From Desulfosarcina sp. (GTDB lineage: Bacteria > Desulfobacterota > Desulfobacteria > Desulfobacterales > JAFDCJ01), in assembly GCA_029288035.1 (NCBI GenBank), contig JARFPZ010000411.1:1-33448 (forward strand): a DNA stretch of 33,448 nucleotides, in the 5' to 3' direction. The notes beneath the pieces are model-generated. The model was given only the letters and a program-made list of their open reading frames with translations. It was not told the DNA's origin and ran no database searches. Below are positions 9,100 through 16,700 of this stretch, one piece after another. The position numbers and the translations under genes were made by a program. How positions within the stretch are numbered: position 1 is the stretch's first letter; every line of letters starts with the position of its first letter.

Positions 9100-9136
9100 C
9101 CTTCCCCGGACGGTATTACGATCATGCCGGGGAAGG
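9100..9136 (-). terminator. Hairpin between dctP and dctQ, likely partial terminator or mRNA stabiliser
   Basis: CCTTCCCCGG (9100-9109) and CCGGGGAAGG (9127-9136) form a perfect 10-bp G+C-rich stem with a 17-nt loop. Read on the minus strand it is followed by TAATTTTGATT, a short U-run. Its place just after the binding-protein gene suits a device that yields more binding protein than permease. That role is inferred. Confidence 0.6.
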
Positions 9137-9175
9137 CAATGTTATGATGATGCCAAACGCATGCTGACTGGCTGA

Positions 9176-10225
9176 TTAATACCGGTAGGGAGGGCCGGCA
9201 TCTTTCATGGTTTGGGCGTAGTCTTTGAGTATTTTGACCACCTTGGCGCTTCTGGGGCTCTTTTTGGCAGTCTCGTCCCAGAATTTAAGAGCGGCATCTT
9301 CCACCTGCTTCCACTCCTCGGCCGGGATGGAGGTCAGCTCCAGTTTCCCGCCCTTGGTACGGTAATGCGCCTCCCCCCACCAGTACCAATGCTGCCGGTA
9401 GTAATGCGAACTGTCCATTTGAAGCTTGAACAAGGCTTGCAGATGCTCCGGCAGGGCGTTCCAGGAATCGGAGTTGGCATAATACGATCCCGCCCAGGCG
9501 CCGGAAATGGGATTGGTCAGGTAATATTTGGTGACATCGGCCCATCCGACCGTATAATCTTCGGTAATACCGGACCAGGCCACGCCGTCCAGCTCACCCG
9601 TTTGAACCGCCATTTCGATGTCCTCCCAGGGCAGGGCCACCGGGACAACGCCGAATTGTTGCATGAACCGGCCCCCGGTGGGAAACATGAACATTCTCAG
9701 CCCCTTGAGGTCTGCAAGTTTACGGATTGGCTTGGTGGTCGCGAAGTTGCACGGGTCCCAGGCACCGCAGCTTAGCCAGGTGACGCCTTTGACTTCAGCG
9801 AAAGCTTCCTCCCAGATCTCGTTCAGTCCATACCAGTGAAACAGGGCCGGGACATCCAGTGAATAGCGTGACGCAAAGGGAAAGTACGCACCAAATACAG
9901 ACACATCAACCGGCGCCGCGATGGAGTCATCGTCACTCTGGACGGCGTCTATGGTTCCCTTCTGCATGGCTCTGAACAATTCACCGGTGGGCACCAGTTG
10001 ATCGGCATTGTACAATTCGATCACCATCTCACCGTTGGCGACCTTGTTAAAGGCATCGATGGCCGGTTTACAAACATGCTCGGAAAGGGCTGCACCGGCA
10101 TAGGTTTGCATTCTCCACTTGATGGTGGTTTTCTTTTGCGCATGCACGAAGGGCGCGCTTACCGTTGTAGCTGCCACGGCAGCAGCTCCCACGCCAGCTT
10201 TTTTGAGAAAATCGCGTCTTTTCAT
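9176..10225 (-). CDS. dctP: TRAP transporter substrate-binding protein, DctP family, Tat-exported
   Basis: The 349-aa protein begins MKRRDFLKKAGVGAAAVAATTVSAPFVHA-Q, a twin-arginine (Tat) signal with R3-R4 and a cleavage site near residue 29. The mature part follows the DctP pattern: WRMQTYAGAALSEHVCKPAIDAFNKVANGEMVIELYNADQLVPTGELFRAMQKGTIDAV, IRKLADLKGLRMFMFPTGGRFMQQFGVVPVALPWEDIEMAVQTGELDGVAWS. The arginine in LKGLRM corresponds to the residue that usually contacts the ligand carboxylate. AAAGGAG precedes the start. It resembles the keto-acid/mannitol-chloroaromatic subgroup of DctP (recalled), but the ligand is not determined. Confidence 0.93.
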   Translation of the reverse strand: MKRRDFLKKAGVGAAAVAATTVSAPFVHAQKKTTIKWRMQTYAGAALSEHVCKPAIDAFNKVANGEMVIELYNADQLVPTGELFRAMQKGTIDAVQSDDDSIAAPVDVSVFGAYFPFASRYSLDVPALFHWYGLNEIWEEAFAEVKGVTWLSCGAWDPCNFATTKPIRKLADLKGLRMFMFPTGGRFMQQFGVVPVALPWEDIEMAVQTGELDGVAWSGITEDYTVGWADVTKYYLTNPISGAWAGSYYANSDSWNALPEHLQALFKLQMDSSHYYRQHWYWWGEAHYRTKGGKLELTSIPAEEWKQVEDAALKFWDETAKKSPRSAKVVKILKDYAQTMKDAGPPYRY

Positions 10226-10296
10226 TTTATTAGGCTCCTTTCATGGTTATAGGGTTAACAACCAACCAAATATTCGATATGGGCGGCATAAAGCTA

Positions 10297-10314
10297 TAGA
10301 TGTATATACAGCTA
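10297..10314. promoter_or_regulatory. TGTATATACA-centred palindrome, candidate operator for the TRAP operon
   Basis: TAG-A-TGTATATACA-G-CTA is an 18-bp near-perfect dyad with one mismatched pair, 72 bp upstream of the dctP start. A GTATAC-like core is the style of GntR/FCD-family operators, which often control TRAP operons (family knowledge). No regulator gene is visible in the window. Confidence 0.4.
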
Positions 10315-10500
10315 CATATGTTACTTTATGTTGGTTTTTCATTCTTCAAATCATCTATCGCCTTAGCCTAACCAGGTTTGTGCCGGCGAATGGCAAGCTA
10401 AATGCCTCATTGTCGGTAGATTTGCAATGGATATTGCCGGAACCTTCTGGTTATCCCGTTTTTTTTACCTCGCTGAATATGGCGCTGTCAAGTATTTTGT

Positions 10501-10600
10501 TAAAATTCAGAACAACTGACGTGTCGCAAATCTGATGCAGCACAAATGTCTATGGCCGCGCCAAGAGTGTCGGATTTCGGACGAATCGTTCTGAATTTTA
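10501..10600. repeat. 100-bp element bounded by perfect 13-bp inverted repeats
   Basis: TAAAATTCAGAAC (10501-10513) and GTTCTGAATTTTA (10588-10600) are exact reverse complements. Inside them GTCGCAAATC and GGATTTCGGAC are partly complementary, extending the dyad imperfectly. A T-rich run (TTTTTTAGTTTTT) follows. It may be a small palindromic mobile unit, an insertion-sequence remnant, or a structured RNA with terminator. Confidence 0.45.
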
Positions 10601-10758
10601 TTTTTTAGTTTTTGTCGGTTCTATAACCAAAATCAAGGTTGTTGTCATAAGGCGGTGGATGTTTCGTTGCAAATCGTGAAAGTGATGTCGGCAAGAGCAT
10701 GGTTGATAACAACCTTTCAATCCCGGAGCAGCGCTTTTTCCTTCGACCAAAAAAGGGA

Positions 10759-10786
10759 TTGACTCGGTGTATAGCGCCGTTATATT
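10759..10786 (+). promoter_or_regulatory. Possible sigma70-type promoter for the kinase gene
   Basis: TTGACT (10759-10764), a 16-bp spacer and TATATT (10781-10786) are close to consensus and face the kinase gene, about 250 bp before its start. Prediction is by eye only. Confidence 0.35.
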
Positions 10787-10982
10787 TTTATAGATTAAAT
10801 TTTCGGCAGTGAATAGTTGCTGATAAATCCGGCAGAAGATAACGACGCGCGTCCCTTCGGCCATCGGATCGGCAACAGACTCAATTCATAAGCCACCGTC
10901 TATGCCGATATGAATTTAAAAGGTTCTACCGTTACCGCGAGAGCATATGTCATAGTGCAAACCTGATCGATGCCGGCGGCTT

Positions 10983-11010
10983 AAGAATTGAGATAAAAAA
11001 AATTCTTTTT
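10983..11010 (+). terminator. Small A/T-rich hairpin with T tail before the kinase gene
   Basis: AAGAATT and AATTCTT form a 7-bp stem with an 11-nt loop and are followed by TTT, 24 bp before the kinase ATG. It could weakly attenuate transcription into the gene. The stem is A/T-rich, so this is uncertain. Confidence 0.3.
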
Positions 11011-11033
11011 AGACCGAGAAAGAGGAAATCGAC

Positions 11034-11987
11034 ATGTCCGACACAACACGCCTTTTAGACCAGGAATTTACAGCAGACGTATGCCATCAACTTTTACCGG
11101 ATTGGAAAGGGCTTGATATCCGTATCTCGCAACTCAGCGGCGGGATAACCAACAAACTATACCGCATTCGGTCGGAAAAAGGAGACTATACGGTTCGGAT
11201 TTATGGCGACAAAACAGATCTGTTCATCAACCGTGACTACGAGGCCCATACGATTCAGGAAATGGCCAAAGTCGGCGTCGCCTCGAATATGATTAAATAT
11301 ATGCCCGAACTCGGGGTCACCATCGTGGAATTTATCGGAGATTCGATCGTTCTCACCAATGATCATTTTCTGGATTCGGCCCTCTACCCCAAAATCGTGG
11401 CGCCGATCCAAAAAATCCATTCGAGCGGGGTCCGGCTGAAACAGATTTTCAATCCCCTTGTGGAAGTAATGAAAATGTCGGCCATTCTCAAACGCCTCGA
11501 TGCCAGATACAAGGAATTTGATATTTCGGGCACCATTCAGCGTTTGATCAAACTGTCGAGCATCATCAACATCCCGGAAAATGAATATACACCTTGCCAC
11601 AATGACCTGCTGGCCGACAATTTTATCCTGATCAACGACGATGCCCGCGACAGGTACGATGCGCCCATGTATATTATCGATTGGGAGTATGCCGGCATGG
11701 CACCCAGGTACTATGACATTGCGGACATGTTCCAGGAGATCCTGGTACCCCGCGAATCGGAAAAAGGCATCGTTGCGGAATACTGCAATGACGAGAATTT
11801 TGAACGAACCCTTTTCTTAATCGATCTGTTCAAACCGTTTCCGGATATTTACTGGTTTTTGTGGAGTCTGATTCAGCTCAATATTTCTAAAATCAAATTC
11901 GATTATTACACTTACGGCAAGACCAAATATGACAATGCCGTAGAGAATTTGAAGTTTATCGAAAATGAGTACGGTGTTGCCGTTTAA
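11034..11987 (+). CDS. Choline/ethanolamine kinase-like phosphotransferase
   Basis: This is a 317-aa cytoplasmic protein of the choline kinase / aminoglycoside phosphotransferase fold. The N-lobe has LSGGITNKLYRIRSEKGDYTVRIYGDKTDLFINRDYE (Gly-rich loop, then the ATP-binding region). The catalytic Brenner motif is HNDLLADNF (H189, N190, D191), and the metal-binding aspartate is in IIDWEYAG (D216), followed by PRYYDIADMF. This pattern is closest to LicA/choline-kinase types. It would phosphorylate a small amino alcohol such as choline or ethanolamine, but the substrate is inferred. The start has AGAGGAAA. It stands alone, divergent from the TRAP operon; a shared substrate with that importer is possible but unsupported. 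Confidence 0.88.
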   Translation: MSDTTRLLDQEFTADVCHQLLPDWKGLDIRISQLSGGITNKLYRIRSEKGDYTVRIYGDKTDLFINRDYEAHTIQEMAKVGVASNMIKYMPELGVTIVEFIGDSIVLTNDHFLDSALYPKIVAPIQKIHSSGVRLKQIFNPLVEVMKMSAILKRLDARYKEFDISGTIQRLIKLSSIINIPENEYTPCHNDLLADNFILINDDARDRYDAPMYIIDWEYAGMAPRYYDIADMFQEILVPRESEKGIVAEYCNDENFERTLFLIDLFKPFPDIYWFLWSLIQLNISKIKFDYYTYGKTKYDNAVENLKFIENEYGVAV

Positions 11988-12123
11988 ACACCTCTCTGAA
12001 TCTTAATTCATGAAAGAAATACGGTTTACAGCAGACCAGATAAAAATTGCGCCCACCTGTTCCAAAAGATTCTGTGCTTCCAGCAATAAGGTTGAGTACA
12101 GACTCCCTTAATTTCCCAATCCT

Positions 12124-12184
12124 GAATTCTCTATGCCTGCCGCACCATAATCCGGCCCTATCGGGCGGCGGCAGGTCCGAATTC
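12124..12184. repeat. 61-bp palindromic intergenic repeat flanked by GAATTC
   Basis: CCTGCCGC (12136-12143) and GCGGCAGG (12168-12175) form an 8-bp stem. CCGG/CCCTATCGGG words sit in the loop and a GAATTC word lies on each outer side. The layout resembles a dispersed palindromic unit rather than a gene terminator, because no T-run adjoins the stem. Confidence 0.4.
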
Positions 12185-12319
12185 CAATTATAGATTCATC
12201 CCCCCATCCCTATTTCATCTTTCTAATTCTCCTAATATGAGGTTGAAGACGCTCTCTGGGAAATAAATTTCTGAATTTCTAAACAATGATTTCACATCAC
12301 CCCAATGTCACTGTTTTTT

Positions 12320-12368
12320 CGTATTCACTCTAAGTGACTGTAATACGATCATTATTGTATTTTTTTTT
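12320..12368 (+). terminator. T-tailed hairpin with overlapping alternative hairpin
   Basis: AATAC (12342-12346) can pair with GTATT (12357-12361), which runs into a T-tract to 12368: a weak terminator form. The same AATACG can instead pair with CGTATT (12320-12325), supported by TCACT/AGTGA inside. The two folds exclude each other, as in an attenuator. Stems are short and A/T-rich. It lies 137 bp before the next gene. Confidence 0.35.
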
Positions 12369-12504
12369 CATCCCTCTAGTTTTTGCACGATTATTGCTGT
12401 GAGAGACGAACTATTATTTGAATACCAACAGTGTCCAATGCACTGATCGGAGTGAGAAGAAGTAGCTTCTTACAAGCTCAAAAAAATACCGGATCGGAGG
12501 TTCA

Positions 12505-13458
12505 TTGCAAATATTGAGGAATGCAGCGACGGACGGGAAAATCGGCAAAATTCGTTATGGGCGGAATAATTCAATAATCGTGATTGCGGCGACGCTACTA
12601 TGTCTTGCAGCGGCCTCGATAACGATGATGAACTCTGACAACGGCAGCGCCGCCCGGTCAGAAGCTAGCGGCTACTCGATCTCAAGACAAGTTCAATACA
12701 GTTTTACGCTACAAAATAAATCCCATCGGGTGATAAAGCAAGCCGAGCTGTGGACCTTTGCACCAGTGAAACAAACAGCCAACCAACTGTGCTTTAAATT
12801 ACAGGCCAATTATCCTTACAAGCTACTGACCGATGACAGCGGCAATCAGATACTTTATTTTACCTTTGAGAATCTGGCACCTTACGGCTCCAGGGTTGTT
12901 ACCATTAAAGCCAACCTGCTTGTCACTGCCACAGCCAATCCAATTCCGTCAGGACCATCGTCCCGGGATTTGAATCCCCAAAAGTATATCGAGTCGGATC
13001 ATTCCGCCATAACCAGGATAGCGCACAAAATGCAGGCACCCGACGCATCCAAAACCATAGAAAAAGCCTTTCGCTGGGTGGCAGGCAATGTGCGTTACAG
13101 TGCTTACGCCGGCAGAGATCGCGGAGCTCTATATGCGTTGGCGCATAAAAAGGGTGACTGCACAGAATATGCAAACCTTTTTGTCGCCCTGTGCCGTGCC
13201 AACGGCATCGCCGCACGCCCAATCGGAGGCTATGTTTTCCCGCAAAGCGGCATTTTAAAGGCAAGGGATTATCACAACTGGGGTGAATTTTATAAGAACG
13301 GCACCTGGCAGCTGGCCGATCCGCAAAACCGTGTTCTGATGAGGAATGCAGCCGATTACATTGCCATGCGTATTATTCATGGATCTGAAGATGACCCGAT
13401 GGGTCCATATAATCGCTTTCGGTTCAGGGGTGAAGGATTGGAGGTAAAGATGAATTAG
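12505..13458 (+). CDS. Exported or membrane-anchored transglutaminase-like (papain-fold) protein
   Basis: The protein has 317 aa and a TTG start behind GGAGG (12496-12500). A single hydrophobic segment at residues 24-40 makes it a signal-anchor or secreted protein. Residues about 60-140 form a beta-rich N-terminal domain (YSFTLQNKSHRVIKQAELWTF). The transglutaminase-core follows with a visible catalytic triad: C219 in KKGDCTEYANLFVALCRANGIAARPIGGYV, H257 in YHNWGEF, and D272 in LADPQNR. Such enzymes cleave, deamidate or cross-link peptides outside the cytoplasm; the actual reaction here is unknown. It is followed after 246 bp by the giant repeat-protein gene on the same strand, so a surface-protein partner role is plausible. 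Confidence 0.87.
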   Translation: MQILRNAATDGKIGKIRYGRNNSIIVIAATLLCLAAASITMMNSDNGSAARSEASGYSISRQVQYSFTLQNKSHRVIKQAELWTFAPVKQTANQLCFKLQANYPYKLLTDDSGNQILYFTFENLAPYGSRVVTIKANLLVTATANPIPSGPSSRDLNPQKYIESDHSAITRIAHKMQAPDASKTIEKAFRWVAGNVRYSAYAGRDRGALYALAHKKGDCTEYANLFVALCRANGIAARPIGGYVFPQSGILKARDYHNWGEFYKNGTWQLADPQNRVLMRNAADYIAMRIIHGSEDDPMGPYNRFRFRGEGLEVKMN

Positions 13459-13564
13459 TTGGGACGGTATAACGTCGCAAAGTAAGACTCTATATGAGCT
13501 AAAAAAGTTCAATTAAGCGTCAATGACGATTGGGGTAAGATTTATAAAATTTAATGGAATAAGC

Positions 13565-13583
13565 ATAGGTGTCGAGCACCTAT
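13565..13583. repeat. Inverted repeat ATAGGTG-N5-CACCTAT
   Basis: This is a perfect 7-bp stem with a 5-nt loop, about 107 bp after the transglutaminase stop and 122 bp before the next start. With no T-run it could be an operator or an mRNA-end hairpin. Confidence 0.35.
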
Positions 13584-13606
13584 ACTGATTGTAATGATCT
13601 AGATAT

Positions 13607-13681
13607 CTTCTGTCATCTGTAACCTGTCATCTGTCGTCTGACATCTGGCATAGAGCATCCGACATCTGTACTCTGTCATCT
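13607..13681. repeat. Degenerate tandem CTGTCATCTG-type repeat
   Basis: About eight imperfect copies of a 9-10-nt word (CTGTCATCTG, CTGACATCTG and variants) run head to tail and end just before the ribosome site of the next gene. The unit is too short and irregular for CRISPR. Similar intergenic tracts occur in related bacteria (recalled). It could cause slippage or influence expression. Confidence 0.55.
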
Positions 13682-13704
13682 AATATATGTATTCAGGGGG
13701 AAAA

Positions 13705-16700
13705 ATGGGAAAGGCATACTTCTTTGATCGCCGAATAGCGCTGTATTTTACTCTTCTCCTCGGATGGGTAGCAATGAATCCGGCCGTTTCTTTTGCCGTT
13801 GACTCGGTCTGTGCCCGGGTGAAAATCGAGATCAAGCAGGAATTGACGCTGGAACGGCAGGCTTTTGATGCCCATCTACGAGTAAACAACGGCCTCTCTC
13901 ACATAGCTCTGGAAGACACTCGCGTGGATGTCTTCTTTACCGACGCAGCCGGGAACCCGGTATCGGCAAGCTCCGATCCGAACGACGGCAGTGCACTCTT
14001 CTATATTCGCCTGGATTCCATGGAAAACATCGACGATGTCAATGGCAACGGCACGATATTGCCATCAACTACCGCCGATATCCACTGGCTGATAATTCCA
14101 TCCCCTGGTTCATCCAACGGTCTGGAGTCCGGCACACTTTACTATGTGGGTGCCAGGTTTACGTATCTGATCGGCGCTCAAGAAAAGGTCACCGAAGTCA
14201 CACCCGACTATATATTTGTCAAGCCCATGCCGCAGATTTCCCTGGATTATTTTCTACCCATCGAGGTTTACGGCGATGATGCCTTCACACCGGAGATTGA
14301 ACCACCGGTGCCGTTCTCGATGGGAGTGCGGATTAACAACACCGGTCATGGCGTCACCAAAAATCTGAAGATTGATTCAGCCCAGCCTAAAATTGTGGAA
14401 AACGAGCAAGGCCTTTTGATCGGTTTTTCCATCGAGGGGAGCGAGGTCAACGGGAAGACGACCACCGACAGCCTGCTGGTAGATTTCGGTGATATCGATC
14501 CTGACAATGCAGCAACAGCCCGCTGGAACATGAGTTGCACCTTGTCCGGAAAATTTATGGAATTTTCAGCCGGTTTCTCTCACTCTGATGAGCTTGGTGG
14601 TGAGCTTACATCCTTGATATCGGACGCACGCACTCATTTTCTGGTCCATGATGTCCTGGTGGATCTTCCCGGACGCGATACCATACTGGATTTTCTGGCC
14701 AAGGACGGTGATATTTTTCGGATTTATGAATCCGATGCAGTCGATACGGAAGTCACGAATCAGTCTGGTACATCAACCCTGCAAATGAACGGTAGTACAG
14801 GCGCCTTGACGGCATCGCCAACCAACGGCTTTATGTATGTACAGCTGGACGATCCCTTCGGTGGTGAGAAAGATATCAAAGATGTCATCCGATCGGACGG
14901 TAAGATCTTCAAAACTCATAACGCCTGGATGTCCAAAATCAGAAACGAAGACCACAGCTGGCGGCACTTGATCAATCTTTTCGATGTCGATACCCCGGGC
15001 GCTTACACAATCAAATTTGCGGAAGCCGACGACATACCGTTGCCGCCGGTGCTGCAGTTCATTGAGAACCGCATCGGCCTCGAAGGTTTGCCGGTCTCAA
15101 TCTTGGTGGAAGCCGACGATCCCAACGGATCAATTCCGGTGCTTTCGGCAACACCACTTCCGGCTGGTGCAAATTTTACGGACCAGGGCACTGGAAGCGG
15201 CATCTTTAACTGGACCCCTGCATTGGGCCAGGCCGGAAGCTATGAAATCACATTTAAAGCTTCAGATGGCCTCCTGGCACATACCCGGCGAGTGGTTCTG
15301 ACCATCAATTCTATCCATGATAGCGATGGTGACGGCATGCTGGATGCCTGGGAGATGCAGTATTTTGGATCCCTGGACCGCGACGGAACCGGGGATTTTG
15401 ACCAAGATGGTATTTCCGACCTGGAAGAATTTTTATACGGCTCCGATCCGATCATCGAAGAACATGCACCGAGTACGCCTGTAATTATTTCGCCTCAGGC
15501 GGATGCCCAAGTCAACCTAATGCAACCGGAGTTGGTAATAGAAAACAGCATCGACGAAGACGGTGACGTATTGACATATGAATTTGAGGTCTTCGCCGAT
15601 CCTGCCCTAACTATCAGGGTCGCCGCCGAAGTTGAGGTTACCCAAGGCGTCACAACGACTTCCTGGAACATTCCTGAAACTCTCGACGACAATCGCCGCT
15701 ACCATTGGCGCGTCAGGGCCACCGATGGATATAGCTTCAGTTTATGGACTTACGGAACTTTCTTTGTCAATACGATCAATAATACACCCGGACCATTTTA
15801 CATCAGCAGCCCCGGAGACGACACGGTAGTTGATACCCGAACACCTGTACTGGAAGTCACCAATACCGTGGACCCGGATGAAGATGAGGTAACTTATACC
15901 TTTGAGGTCTATGACGACAATACCCTCAGCAACCCGGTGGTCTCTGGCACCGATATTCCCCAGGGACCGTATGGCAGCACCTCCTGGATGGTTGACTCTG
16001 CCCTGGCAGATAATACCTGGTATTTTTGGCGGGCCGTGGTCACCGATGATCACGGTGCCTCAACTCTAACCGCCGTGGGTTCCTTTCTGGTTAACATCGA
16101 CGCATTGGTGCCGGAAGCCCCCCAGCCGGCATCTCCGGCCACCAACAGTGATGTCTCCACCCGACAACTGGATCTGGTGGTTACCAATTCGGCGAATGCT
16201 GGAAACCACAGCTATTATTTTGAACTGGACAAAGCCGAGACCTTTGACAGCCCGGCCAAGCTTACATCCGGGGAAGTAATCGAGGGTACGGATACCACCG
16301 CCTGGCATGTCTCCGGGCTGGATGACAACACCTGGTATTTCTGGCGGGTCAAAGCCGGCAATGGATCTGGGGAAAGCGGTTGGACCCAGCGTGCATTTTT
16401 TGTCAACACCGCTAATGACGCGCCCTTTTCACCGACACTCAAAAATCCGGGCAGGCAGGCCTGGCTGGGGACCTTAACACCCGCGCTGGATTTGAGTCCT
16501 GGCATTGATCCGGAAGCCGACAACCTTTCCTACCGATTCGAAATTTACGCTGATGAGGACCTGACCACCCTCGTTGAACACGGTGTGTCCGCATCTGCCC
16601 AATGGCGAGTCCCTTCGGAATTGACCGATAAAACCCGCTATTTCTGGAGAGCCCAAGCCGAAGATGTCCACGGTCTAACCGGCAATTGGATGGATACCGC

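Larger units (their letters stand above)
10226..11033. other. Long non-coding gap between the TRAP operon and the kinase gene
   Basis: This 808-bp divergent gap holds an operator-like palindrome (10297-10314), a 100-bp element bounded by 13-bp inverted repeats (10501-10600), a promoter-like pair facing the kinase (10759-10786) and a small T-tailed hairpin (10983-11010). The only ORFs over 60 codons here lack ribosome sites and family resemblance. I see no supported gene. Confidence 0.6.
11988..12504. other. Non-coding gap between the kinase and transglutaminase genes
   Basis: The 517-bp gap contains an EcoRI-word-flanked palindromic repeat (12124-12184) and two overlapping A/T-rich hairpins, the second with a 9-T run (12320-12368). 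I found no ORF with a ribosome site or family resemblance. Confidence 0.6.

Noticed and set aside
10119-10535. 138-codon plus-strand ORF at the dctP start
   Set aside because: It overlaps the Tat signal region of dctP in antisense and continues into non-coding DNA. There is no ribosome site and no motif.
10484-10600. Insertion-sequence end (GCTGTCAAGTATTTTGTT motif beside the 13-bp inverted repeat)
   Set aside because: The motif loosely recalls transposon ends, but there is no transposase reading frame, no matching distant end and no clear target duplication. I kept it only as an unexplained inverted-repeat element.
10598-10864. 88-codon minus-strand ORF in the TRAP-kinase gap
   Set aside because: It has no convincing ribosome site, its composition is unlike neighbouring genes, and no family resemblance is visible. 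A real small gene cannot be fully excluded.
10910-10966. 18-codon ORF (MNLKGSTVTARAYVIVQT) before the kinase gene
   Set aside because: It has no ribosome site and a generic peptide. It is too short to support as a leader peptide or a gene remnant.
13607-13681. CRISPR-like array
   Set aside because: Units are 9-10 nt, degenerate and without spacers of regular length, so this is a simple tandem repeat.
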